Position numbers and translations under genes: made by a program. 64,000 nt of DNA from JAWMQL01 sp033283165 (GTDB lineage: Bacteria; Pseudomonadota; Gammaproteobacteria; Pseudomonadales; Halieaceae), in assembly GCA_033283165.1 (NCBI GenBank), contig JAWMQL010000001.1, forward strand, positions 434,001 through 498,000, in the 5' to 3' direction. A model generated the notes under the pieces. That model was not told the DNA's origin. It did not search any database and saw nothing but the letters and a program-made list of their open reading frames with translations. This document shows, in pieces, positions 33,996-42,227 of the stretch; positions within the stretch are counted from its first letter, which is position 1; each line of letters starts with the position of its first letter.

Positions 33996-35393
33996 GTGAA
34001 ATACATCAGTACCCGGGGACAGGCCCCGGCCCTGGATTTTGAGCAGGTCCTGCTTACCGGCCTGGCTGACGATGGCGGCCTGTACGTGCCGCAGGAACTG
34101 CCGCGGTTCAGCCCTGAGGAAATAGCCGGCATGGCGGCGCTGGACTACCCGCAACTGGCCCTGAAAATCATCGAGCCCTTCGTGGCGGATAGCATTCCGC
34201 GGGACGACCTGAAGGCTATTGTGGAAGACACCTACGCCGTGTTCCGTCACGACGCGGTGGCGCCCATGGTACAGATCGGCAGCAACCAGTGGGTGCTGGA
34301 ACTGTTCCATGGCCCAACCCTGGCGTTCAAGGATTTCGCCCTGCAGTTACTGGGGCGACTGCTGGACTATGTGCTGGAGCGCCGACACCAGAAGGTGGTG
34401 ATTATGGGTGCGACCTCGGGCGACACCGGTTCCGCCGCCATCGAGGGCTGCCGGCGTTGCCAGAACATCGACATTTTTATCCTGCATCCCCACCAGCGGG
34501 TCTCCGAAGTACAGCGTCGGCAGATGACCACGGTGCCCGGAGACAACATTCATAACCTGGCGGTCGAGGGCAACTTCGACGATTGCCAGGCCATGGTGAA
34601 GGCGAGCTTCGCCAATCGCAGCTTCCTGCCGGCAGACCGCCGGCTGGTAGCGGTCAATTCCATCAACTGGGCGCGGATCATGGCCCAGATCGTGTATTAC
34701 TTTTACGCCGCGGTACGCCTGGGTGCCCCCGAACGGCCGGTCGCTTTCTCGGTGCCCACGGGCAACTTCGGCGATATTTTTGCCGGCTACCTGGCGCAGC
34801 AGATGGGCCTGCCGGTGGCGCGTTTGATCATCGCTACCAACCGTAACGATGTACTGCATCGGGTCATGACCACCAGTGTCTACGGACGCCAGCCGCTGGA
34901 GCACTCCCTGTCCCCGAGTATGGATATCACCGTCTCCAGCAACTTCGAACGTTTGTTGTTCGACCTGTATGACCGGGACGGCGCCGCCATCGCGGGCCTG
35001 ATGGCGGATTTCGATCGGGGCGATATCAGTTTTGCCGACAGTGCCATGTCCCGTGCGCGAGAGCTGTTCAGCAGCCAGTGCGTAAACGACCGGGAGACCT
35101 GCGAGCAGATTGCCCACACCTGGCGGGGCTGCGAATACCTGCTCGACCCCCACAGTGCGATCGGGGTCAAGGCGGCACTTGAATCCGGCCTGGAGGCCGG
35201 TATTCCCGTGGTCACCCTGGCTACCGCCCACCCGGCCAAGTTCCCCGCGGCGATAGTCGAAGCGGGGGTCGAAGAGGAGCCGGCCCTGCCCCTGCACCTC
35301 AAGGATCTGTACCAGCGTGAAGAACGCTACGAGGTATTGCCGCGGGACCTGGCGGCCGTGCAGGCCTTCATGGCCGCGAATCTTCGGGCCTGA
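33996..35393 (+). CDS. thrC: Threonine synthase
   Basis: 465 residues from a GTG at 33996, with AGAGGT upstream. PLP fold-type II, of the ThrC class with a long N-terminus: YISTRGQAPALDFEQVLLTGLADDGGLYVP, PLP-Lys in GPTLAFKDFALQLLGRLL, the ATSGDTGSAAIEG phosphate-binding loop and NSINWARIMAQIVYYFYA. It makes threonine from phosphohomoserine. It is in an operon with hom and recJ, with 12 bases between thrC and recJ. thrB is not in this stretch. Confidence 0.96.
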   Translation: MKYISTRGQAPALDFEQVLLTGLADDGGLYVPQELPRFSPEEIAGMAALDYPQLALKIIEPFVADSIPRDDLKAIVEDTYAVFRHDAVAPMVQIGSNQWVLELFHGPTLAFKDFALQLLGRLLDYVLERRHQKVVIMGATSGDTGSAAIEGCRRCQNIDIFILHPHQRVSEVQRRQMTTVPGDNIHNLAVEGNFDDCQAMVKASFANRSFLPADRRLVAVNSINWARIMAQIVYYFYAAVRLGAPERPVAFSVPTGNFGDIFAGYLAQQMGLPVARLIIATNRNDVLHRVMTTSVYGRQPLEHSLSPSMDITVSSNFERLLFDLYDRDGAAIAGLMADFDRGDISFADSAMSRARELFSSQCVNDRETCEQIAHTWRGCEYLLDPHSAIGVKAALESGLEAGIPVVTLATAHPAKFPAAIVEAGVEEEPALPLHLKDLYQREERYEVLPRDLAAVQAFMAANLRA

Positions 35394-35405
35394 CGGGCCG
35401 CGCCG

Positions 35406-37139
35406 GTGCAGCGCCTGATCCGGCGGCGTTCGCCACAGGACAGCGCGGCGCTGGAAGCCGCCGGCCTGTCGCCGCTGCTGGCACGCATTTACAGTGGCCG
35501 GGGTCTGCGCAACGCCGACGAATTACAGTTGGACTTTGCCCGCCTGTTACCCCCTGCCAGCCTGCTGCATGCCGGGTCTGCCGGGCGCCTGCTGGCGGAC
35601 GCGCTGGAGCGTGGCGAACGCATCCTGGTGGTGGGGGACTTCGACGCCGACGGCGCCACCAGCACAGCGCTGGCCGTATCGGTACTGGGCGCCTGCGGCG
35701 CGGCGGCAGTGGACTACCTGGTGCCGAACCGGTTCGAGTACGGCTACGGTCTGACGCCGGAGATCGTGGCCCTGGCGGCCGCGCGTGAACCCGACCTGAT
35801 CATCACTGTAGATAACGGAATTTCCAGTCTCGAGGGCGTGCGGGCGGCCAACGACGCGGGAATCGCCACCCTGATCACCGACCACCACCTGGCCGGGGCG
35901 GAGCTGCCTGCGGCGGATGTCATCGTCAACCCGAACCAGCCCGGATGCACATTCGGCAGTAAACACCTGGCTGGGGTGGGGGTGATTTTCTATGTCATGC
36001 TCGCCCTCCGGGCCGAGTTGCGCAAACGGGGCTGGTTCAGCGCCCGCGGGCTGGAGGAGCCGCGATTGGCCGACTACCTGGACCTGGTCGCGCTGGGCAC
36101 GGTGGCCGACGTGGTACCGCTGGACTACAACAACCGCATCCTGGTGGCGGGTGGCTTGCAGCAGATCCGGGCAGGGCGCGCCCGGCCGGGTATCCGCGCC
36201 CTGCTGGAGATTGCCGGCCGACGACCGGGCACCGTGGTGGCCTCCGACCTCGGCTTCGCGGTGGGGCCACGGCTGAACGCCGCGGGCCGCCTGGATGATA
36301 TGGCGGTGGGCATCGAGTGCCTGCTCAGTGACGGGGAAGCGCGCGCCCGGTCGATCGCGGCGGAGTTGCACCAGCTCAACCTGGACCGGCGCCGTATCGA
36401 ACAGGAAATGCAAGCCCAGGCGCTGGACCTGTTGCCGGAGCTGCCCGCCGCGAACGAGGAGCAGCCCCTGGCTTATGCGCTGTTCCGTCCGGACTGGCAC
36501 CAGGGGGTGGTGGGTCTGCTGGCCTCACGCATCAAAGACCGGACCCACCGGCCCACCATTGCCTTTGCCGATGCGGGGGGTGGTGAGGCCAAGGGATCGG
36601 CGCGTTCCATTCCCGGGCTGCATATCCGCGATATTCTCGACGCGGTGGCGACCCGGCACCCGGGCCTGATCAGCAAGTTCGGCGGTCATGCCATGGCCGC
36701 GGGGTTGAGTCTGCCGCTGACCGAGCTGGATCGCTTCAGCGCGGCTCTCGAGGAAGAAGTAGCGCGCCACGCTGAGGATGTGAACCTGCAGGCCACGGTG
36801 GAAACCGACGGCGAACTGGAGCCGGCGCAGCTGCGGCTTGAACTCGCCACGGAGCTGCGGTTTGCCGGCCCCTGGGGGCAGCATTTTCCAGAGCCGCTGT
36901 TCGATGGCGTGTTTGACATCGTGAGTCAGCGCCTGGTGGGGGAAAAGCACCTGAAACTGGTGGTCGCCCCGCCCGGCCAGGAATTGCTGCTGGACGCAAT
37001 CGCCTTCAACATCGATCTCGAGCGCTGGCCTGACCAGGAGCAGCGGCGGGTCAGGCTGGTATACCGCCTGGATGTCAACGACTACCGGGGTCAGCAATCA
37101 CTGCAGCTGATGGTGGAGCAGATGCAAGCCGAGGCTTGA
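35406..37139 (+). CDS. recJ: Single-stranded-DNA exonuclease RecJ
   Basis: 577 residues from a GTG at 35406. DHH phosphoesterase motifs: VGDFDADGATSTA (I), VDNGISS (II), LITDHHLAG (III) and VNPNQPGCTFGSKHLAGVGV; DHHA1 domain with GSARSIPGLHIRDILDAV and KFGGHAMAAGLSL (GGH motif). It digests single-stranded DNA 5' to 3' in recombination and mismatch repair. Its stop codon TGA is part of the -35 of the cueR promoter. It ends the alaC-hom-thrC-recJ transcript. Confidence 0.97.
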   Translation: MQRLIRRRSPQDSAALEAAGLSPLLARIYSGRGLRNADELQLDFARLLPPASLLHAGSAGRLLADALERGERILVVGDFDADGATSTALAVSVLGACGAAAVDYLVPNRFEYGYGLTPEIVALAAAREPDLIITVDNGISSLEGVRAANDAGIATLITDHHLAGAELPAADVIVNPNQPGCTFGSKHLAGVGVIFYVMLALRAELRKRGWFSARGLEEPRLADYLDLVALGTVADVVPLDYNNRILVAGGLQQIRAGRARPGIRALLEIAGRRPGTVVASDLGFAVGPRLNAAGRLDDMAVGIECLLSDGEARARSIAAELHQLNLDRRRIEQEMQAQALDLLPELPAANEEQPLAYALFRPDWHQGVVGLLASRIKDRTHRPTIAFADAGGGEAKGSARSIPGLHIRDILDAVATRHPGLISKFGGHAMAAGLSLPLTELDRFSAALEEEVARHAEDVNLQATVETDGELEPAQLRLELATELRFAGPWGQHFPEPLFDGVFDIVSQRLVGEKHLKLVVAPPGQELLLDAIAFNIDLERWPDQEQRRVRLVYRLDVNDYRGQQSLQLMVEQMQAEA

Positions 37140-37166
37140 CCTTCCAGCTGCTGGAAGGTTTAGATT
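37136..37166 (+). promoter_or_regulatory. CueR-type promoter with operator (19-bp spacer)
   Basis: -35 TTGACC (37136-37141), 19 bases, -10 TAGATT (37161-37166). Between them is an almost exact palindrome, ACCTTCCAGC-T-GCTGGAAGGT (37139-37159). The long spacer and the dyad between the boxes define promoters that MerR-family activators twist into use. It matches the E. coli copA promoter closely in both half-sites. The -35 overlaps the recJ stop codon. Confidence 0.9.
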
Positions 37167-37192
37167 GGCTCCATGCATTACCGGAGCTTGCC

Positions 37193-37597
37193 ATGAATAT
37201 ATCCGAAGCGGCCCGTCGCTCGGGTCTCAGTACCAGGACAATCCGCTATTACGAGGCTATCGACCTGGTCACGCCTGCCGATCGTGGAGAGAACGGTTAC
37301 CGCCAGTACAACGAGCGCGCAATCACTGAATTGCAATTCCTTGCAAGAGCCAGAGAAGTGGGTTTCGACCTGACTGAATGCCGCCAGTTACTGGCCCTGT
37401 TGCGCGACAGCGCGCGGCACAGCGCGCACGCCCGCGAACTGGTACTGGAAAAGTGCGACCAGTTGCAGCGGCGGATCGAGCAATTACAGGCCATGCAGCG
37501 GGTGCTGCGCGAAATGGCGCGCCGCTGCAGCGGGGACGAAGGGCCGGACTGTGCCATCCTGGATGACCTGGCGGGGGTCGGGGAGCTGCGGTCATGA
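37193..37597 (+). CDS. cueR: Copper-responsive MerR-family regulator, CueR-like
   Basis: 134 residues from ATG 37193 (GGAG upstream). N-terminal winged helix (NISEAARRSGLSTRTIRYYEAIDLV), then a coiled-coil dimerisation helix. Metal-site residues match E. coli CueR one to one: Ser77 (in R-H-S), Cys112 and Cys120 in the C-x7-C loop CSGDEGPDC. Ser at 77, instead of the Cys of ZntR, goes with monovalent-metal sensing (Cu+, Ag+, Au+). It activates from the promoter just upstream, so it likely regulates itself and the exporter, which overlaps it by 4 bases. Confidence 0.9.
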   Translation: MNISEAARRSGLSTRTIRYYEAIDLVTPADRGENGYRQYNERAITELQFLARAREVGFDLTECRQLLALLRDSARHSAHARELVLEKCDQLQRRIEQLQAMQRVLREMARRCSGDEGPDCAILDDLAGVGELRS

Positions 37598-38742
37598 ACG
37601 ATTGCGAGCACCACGAGACCGCAGCTACCAGGCCGGATTGCGGCCCCGGTTCGGCGCCTGCAAAGTCAACCTGTTGCGACATCGGGCCAGCAGCCGCGGA
37701 GTCAGCCGGAGACGCCGACAGCTGCTGCGAGCAGCCGGCCCGGAGAGACTGGTTCCTGTGGACCTGCCTGGTCGTCGCCAGCCTGGCCTATGGCTGGGCG
37801 GCCATTACCGGGGCCCACGATCACGAGTCGGTTCTCGGCGTATTTACCGGGGGGGTGTTCGAGTTTTTCAACCGTATGTGGTGGGGTATTGCCCTCGGCG
37901 TGGTATTCGTTGGCCTGCTGGCCCGGGTACCTCGGGAACTGGTGGTGGAGATGCTGGGCAGGGATGCCGGCCCTGCGGGTATGCTGCGGGCCACCATTGC
38001 CGGCGTGTTTCTCGACCTGTGCAGTCACGGTATCCTCGCGGTGGGCATGAAACTCTACGAGCGCGGTGCCAGCACCGGGCAGGTCATGGCCTTTCTCCTG
38101 GCCAGTCCCTGGAACTCGTTCTCCCTGACGCTGATCCTGTTCGGCCTGATCGGGGTGGGCTGGACAATGCTGTTTATCGGCCTGTCCCTGGTGGTCGGCA
38201 TAGTGACCGGGCTGCTGTTTGAGGCGCTGGAACAGCGCGGGGTGCTGCCTGTAAATCCACACCGGGAGTTACTGGGAGAGCGCCAGCCGCTGCCGGTGTT
38301 GTGGCACGAGTTTCGCGACTCGATCAACATCTCCGCGGGCGGCACCCTGCAGGTGATGAAGGATGGTTTCGCGGGTTCGCGGGTGGTCATTCGCTGGGCC
38401 CTGTTCGGCCTGTTGCTGGCGGCAGCGATCCGTGCCCTGGTGCCCACCGAGACCTACCTGACCTGGTTCGGCGCGTCATTCGCCGGACTCTGGCTGACCC
38501 TGCTCGCGGCCACCGTGATCGAGGTCTGTTCCGAAGGGGCGACACCCATCGCGGCCGACCTGCTCAACCGCGCCGCGGCGCCGGGCAACGGTTTCACCTT
38601 CCTGATGGCCGGCGTGGCCACGGATTACACCGAGATCATGTCGATCCGGGATACCACCCGCTCGTGGAAAATCGCCCTGTTCCTGCCCCTGCTGACCGTG
38701 CCCCAGGTGATGATCCTCGGTTATATCCTCAACCAGTTCTGA
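37594..38742 (+). CDS. SO_0444-family copper/zinc efflux permease
   Basis: 382 residues; ATG overlaps the cueR stop. About residues 1-46 are rich in metal ligands (C4, H6, H7, C16, C27, C28, C44, C45) and are likely a cytoplasmic metal-binding tail. The rest is a DUF318/ArsP-type permease with eight or so helices in two repeats; key pieces are GVFLDLCSHGILAVGMKLYERGAS, ASPWNSFSLTLILFGLIG and EVCSEGATPIAADLLNRA. It is the efflux partner of the CueR circuit; related Shewanella protein SO_0444 is associated with Cu/Zn resistance. Direct substrate is inferred. Confidence 0.85.
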   Translation: MNDCEHHETAATRPDCGPGSAPAKSTCCDIGPAAAESAGDADSCCEQPARRDWFLWTCLVVASLAYGWAAITGAHDHESVLGVFTGGVFEFFNRMWWGIALGVVFVGLLARVPRELVVEMLGRDAGPAGMLRATIAGVFLDLCSHGILAVGMKLYERGASTGQVMAFLLASPWNSFSLTLILFGLIGVGWTMLFIGLSLVVGIVTGLLFEALEQRGVLPVNPHRELLGERQPLPVLWHEFRDSINISAGGTLQVMKDGFAGSRVVIRWALFGLLLAAAIRALVPTETYLTWFGASFAGLWLTLLAATVIEVCSEGATPIAADLLNRAAAPGNGFTFLMAGVATDYTEIMSIRDTTRSWKIALFLPLLTVPQVMILGYILNQF

Positions 38743-38772
38743 TTGGGTTAGCTTCGGTCTCGGCCCGGCGGG

Positions 38773-38870
38773 CGGGTTCTCCCTTTCGGGGATGTGCGAG
38801 GCCATGGACGGCCTCGCCCAAGCTGGGCAGGGACGCCCCGCTTTAAGCGCTCCCCGGAAGGGAGAACCCG
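38773..38870. repeat. Large structured inverted repeat, three-stem element
   Basis: Two 20-base arms, 38773-38792 and 38851-38870, are complementary in 19 of 20 positions (CGGGTTCTCCCTTTCGGGGA and partner). Inside are two smaller hairpins: GCGAGGCC-ATGGAC-GGCCTCGC (38796-38817) and AAGC-T-GGGC-AGGGAC-GCCCC-GCTT (38819-38844). Both loops end in GGAC. The element would fold as a three-way or four-way cross in single-stranded DNA or RNA. It lies between the copper exporter gene and prfB. Confidence 0.82.
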
Positions 38871-38924
38871 TGCACCGATCGGACTCAGGGGCATCCCGGG
38901 TACTGGGTGATACTGTCGATGCTG

Positions 38925-38933
38925 TGGTAGAAT
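38925..38933 (+). promoter_or_regulatory. Candidate extended -10 promoter of prfB
   Basis: TGGTAGAAT at 38925-38933 fits TGn plus TAGAAT, 31 bases before the prfB ATG. No convincing -35. Confidence 0.45.
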
Positions 38934-38963
38934 TCGCGGCTTTTTACGGAATCGGTAGCAGAC

Positions 38964-40062
38964 ATGTTAGAGATCAACCCGCTGGTCCAGAAGCTCAAGG
39001 ATATCGAGGCGCGCACTGACGTGCTTAGGGGGTATCTTTGACTTCGCCAACCGCAAGGAACGCCTGGCCGAGGTAGAACTGGAACTGGCCGAACCGAGCG
39101 TCTGGGACGATCCCAAGCGCGCCCAGGATCTGGGCCGCGAGCGCGCATCACTGGAAGGTATCGTACACACCATCGAGCAACTGGACAGCGGAATCAGCGA
39201 CAACAGCGATCTGCTGGAACTGGCGGCTGCGGAGGACGACCGGGACACGGTCAACGAGATCGAATCGGACATCGGGGCCCTCGAGCGGGCCCTGGAGCAG
39301 CTGGAGTTTCGCCGCATGTTCAGCGGTGAGATGGACGCCAACAATGCCTTCCTCGACATCCAGGCGGGCTCCGGCGGTACCGAGGCCCAGGACTGGGCCG
39401 AGATGCTGTTACGCATGTACCTGCGCTGGGGTGAGGCGCGCGGTTTCAAGACCGAGTTGATCGAGGTCTCGGGCGGAGAGGTGGCGGGCATCAAGAGCGC
39501 TACCATCAAGTTCGAGGGCGAGTATGCCTTCGGCTGGCTGCGCACCGAAACCGGCGTGCACCGGCTGGTGCGCAAGTCGCCGTTCGATTCCGGCAACCGC
39601 CGCCACACATCCTTCTCCTCGGTGTTCGTGTCCCCCGAGATCGACGACAACATCGAGATCGAACTGAACCCGGCGGATATCCGGGTAGATACCTACCGGG
39701 CCTCGGGCGCCGGAGGCCAGCACGTCAACAAGACCGACTCTGCGGTGCGCCTGACCCACAACCCGTCGGGTATCGTGGTGCAGTGCCAGACCGAGCGCTC
39801 CCAGCACCAGAACAAGGACAACGCGATGAAGCTGCTGCGCGCCAAGCTGTACGAAATGGAGGTTCTGAAACGCAGCGAAGAGAAGCAGGCCATGGAAGAC
39901 AGTAAGGCGGACATTGGCTGGGGCAGCCAGATCCGCTCCTACGTACTGGACGATTCGCGGGTCAAGGACCTGCGCACCGGTGTCGAGACCAGTAATACCC
40001 AGGCGGTACTGGACGGCGATATCGACCGTTTTATCGAGGCCTCGCTGAAGAGCGGCCTGTAA
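38964..40062 (+). CDS. prfB: Peptide chain release factor RF2 (programmed +1 frameshift)
   Basis: 365 residues encoded as 38964-39038 joined to 39040-40062, skipping T39039. The first 25 codons end at an in-frame TGA (39039-39041), and the rest lies in the +1 frame. The main part has the SPFDS anticodon-like tripeptide region (KSPFD) and GAGGQHVNKTDSAVRL with the GGQ motif. RF2 releases peptides at UAA and UGA and controls its own level by reading through its own UGA when scarce. It is followed by lysS after 10 bases. Without allowing for the frameshift the gene looks broken. Confidence 0.97.
39027..39041 (+). promoter_or_regulatory. RF2 programmed +1 frameshift site
   Basis: AGGGGG TAT CTT TGA, with CTT TGA as the slip site. 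The AGGGGG acts as an internal Shine-Dalgarno three bases before CTT. When RF2 is low the ribosome slides one base forward on CUU-U and reads on as GAC. Same layout as E. coli prfB. Confidence 0.95.
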
Positions 40063-40072
40063 GGAACAGGAT

Positions 40073-41569
40073 ATGAGTGACAAGGACACCGCGCCGCTCG
40101 CCGCGGAAGACGAAAACAAGCTGATCGCTGAGCGCCGTGGCAAGCTGGCCCAGATACGGGAGCGCGGAACGGCCTTTCCGAACGACTTCCGCCGCACCGC
40201 GATGGCGGGCGACCTGCAACAGGACTACCGTGATCACGATAAGGAAACCCTGGCCCGGGAAGGCGAGTCCTTTGCGGTGGCAGGCCGCCTGATCCGCAAC
40301 CGCGGCGCCTTCCTGCTGATCCAGGACAGCTCGGGTCAAATCCAGTTGTACGTGGACCGCAAGAGCCTGCCTGGGGATACCCTCGCTGATATCAAGAGCT
40401 GGGACCTCGGGGACATCGTTGCTGCCAGCGGCACGTTACAGCGGTCCGGCAAGGGAGACCTGTATATCAACATGGCTGAGGCGCGGCTGCTGACCAAAGC
40501 CCTGCGGCCCCTGCCCGACAAGTACCACGGCCTGGCAGATCAGGAACTTCGTTACCGCCAGCGCTATGTTGACCTGATAGTAAACCCGCAGTCCCGTGAG
40601 GTGTTCCGCACCCGCTCGAGAATAGTGAGTTTTATCCGCGACTACATGGACGGGCTGGGCTTCATGGAAGTGGAGACCCCGATGATGCAGGTGATTCCGG
40701 GGGGCGCGGCGGCGCGGCCCTTCGTCACCCACCACAACGCGCTGGACCTGGATATGTATCTGCGCATCGCTCCTGAGTTGTACCTGAAGCGCCTCACTGT
40801 GGGAGGCTTCGAAAAGGTCTACGAGATCAATCGAAACTTTCGCAACGAGGGCCTGTCTACTCGACATAACCCGGAGTTCACCATGCTGGAGTTCTACTGG
40901 GCGTATGCGGCATACGAGGAGGCGATGGACCTGACCGAGGACATGATGCGGAACCTGACGGCTACCGTACTGGGCAGCACCACGGTGGAGTATCAGGGCG
41001 TTACCTATGATTTCGCCCGGCCCTTCGCCCGCATGACCGTGTTCGACTCAATTCTGCACTACAACCCCGATATCAGTGCCGGGCAACTTGGCGACGAGCG
41101 GTCCGCGCGGGAGATAGCCTCCAGACTGGGCATCGTACTGAAAGACAGTTGGGGGCTGGGCAAGGTGCAGCTCGAAATATTCGAGAAAACGGTGGAGGAC
41201 CAGCTGGACCAGCCCACGTTCATCACCGCCTATCCCACTGAGGTGTCGCCCCTGTCGCGGCGCAACGATGCCGACCCCTTCGTCACCGACCGCTTCGAAT
41301 TTTTTGTCGGTGGCCGCGAGCTGGCGAATGGCTTTTCCGAACTCAACGACGCGGAGGACCAGGCTGAACGATTCCTGGCCCAGGTCGCCGAGAAGGAGGC
41401 GGGAGATGTGGAGGCGATGCATTACGACCATGACTATATCCGCGCGCTGGAGTACGGCATGCCGCCGACCGTGGGGGAGGGTATCGGCATAGACCGCCTG
41501 GTGATGCTGTTGACCGACTCGCCGTCCATCAGGGATGTGCTGCTGTTCCCGCACATGCGGCCGGAATAG
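40073..41569 (+). CDS. lysS: Lysyl-tRNA synthetase (class II)
   Basis: 498 residues, ATG at 40073. An OB-fold anticodon domain (EGESFAVAGRLIRNRGAFLLIQDSSGQIQLYV), then the class II catalytic core: motif 1 near ETPMMQVIPGGAAARPFVTHHN, motif 2 in NFRNEGLSTRHNPEFTMLEFYWAY, motif 3 in GIGIDRLVMLLT. Normal length. It charges tRNA-Lys. prfB-lysS is a typical gammaproteobacterial pair. The lipoprotein gene follows after 70 bases. Confidence 0.97.
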   Translation: MSDKDTAPLAAEDENKLIAERRGKLAQIRERGTAFPNDFRRTAMAGDLQQDYRDHDKETLAREGESFAVAGRLIRNRGAFLLIQDSSGQIQLYVDRKSLPGDTLADIKSWDLGDIVAASGTLQRSGKGDLYINMAEARLLTKALRPLPDKYHGLADQELRYRQRYVDLIVNPQSREVFRTRSRIVSFIRDYMDGLGFMEVETPMMQVIPGGAAARPFVTHHNALDLDMYLRIAPELYLKRLTVGGFEKVYEINRNFRNEGLSTRHNPEFTMLEFYWAYAAYEEAMDLTEDMMRNLTATVLGSTTVEYQGVTYDFARPFARMTVFDSILHYNPDISAGQLGDERSAREIASRLGIVLKDSWGLGKVQLEIFEKTVEDQLDQPTFITAYPTEVSPLSRRNDADPFVTDRFEFFVGGRELANGFSELNDAEDQAERFLAQVAEKEAGDVEAMHYDHDYIRALEYGMPPTVGEGIGIDRLVMLLTDSPSIRDVLLFPHMRPE

Positions 41570-41639
41570 ACGGGCGAGGGATGGTTGGCGCCGCGCCGGG
41601 AGTGCTACACTCCGGTTCACACCGTCCAAGGAGCGTTAC

Positions 41640-42227
41640 GTGATCCAGCGCTTTTTTTTAAAAGGCCTGATGGCCGCTGTCGCGAGTGCCGTCCTGGTGG
41701 GTTGCACCACCAGTCCACCCGCGCCTCCACCTGAGCCCACTGTCCCGGAAGAGGTCCCCGAAATCACCCTGAACCTGCCGAAACAGGATTGTCTCTGCAG
41801 CCAGCCGGTTGCCGAGCAGGACTATACGTTCCTGGAACGGGGTTACCAGGCCCTGGCAGCTGGCAACTACATCGAGTCGGTGCAGTATTTTCAAAGCTAC
41901 CAGCGGCTGGAGAAATCACGCGAGGCCAGCTGGGAGGCGGACATTGCCATCGCCTATGTCAGCATGCTCCCCAGCAGCCCGTTTTTCGACGCCAACGCGG
42001 CCCGCAAGAGTTTCCGCAAGCTGGAAAAACAGCTGAGCGAGGACATGCAGTTGCACCCCAATGCGCGTCTCATGCGTGAGTCGCTGGAAGCATTCGTGGT
42101 GATGGACAGGCATATCGCCGACCTGGAAAACAATAATGCCACTCTCAAGGAGGACCTGGAGAAGCGGGAGGCCGCCCTTAAACGTCTTCGAGAGCTAACT
42201 CTGGGTCAGAAGGGATCACGACAGTAA
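41640..42227 (+). CDS. Putative lipoprotein with helical repeats
   Basis: 195 residues from GTG 41640 with AAGGAG upstream. A signal peptide ends in a lipobox (VASAVLVGCTT, Cys 22), then a proline-rich linker and a helical domain with a TPR-like pair (YTFLERGYQALAAGNYIESVQYFQSYQRLE). The C-terminus is a charged coiled coil (DLENNNATLKEDLEKREAALKRLRELT). It has no known function; TPR lipoproteins of this kind often help outer-membrane or envelope assembly. Its last 50 bases overlap, tail to tail, the end of the histidine kinase gene. Confidence 0.72.
   Translation: MIQRFFLKGLMAAVASAVLVGCTTSPPAPPPEPTVPEEVPEITLNLPKQDCLCSQPVAEQDYTFLERGYQALAAGNYIESVQYFQSYQRLEKSREASWEADIAIAYVSMLPSSPFFDANAARKSFRKLEKQLSEDMQLHPNARLMRESLEAFVVMDRHIADLENNNATLKEDLEKREAALKRLRELTLGQKGSRQ

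Noticed and set aside
39000..39060. In-frame TGA in prfB as a nonsense mutation
   Set aside because: The CTT-TGA site with AGGGGG upstream is the known RF2 frameshift signal, so the gene is intact.
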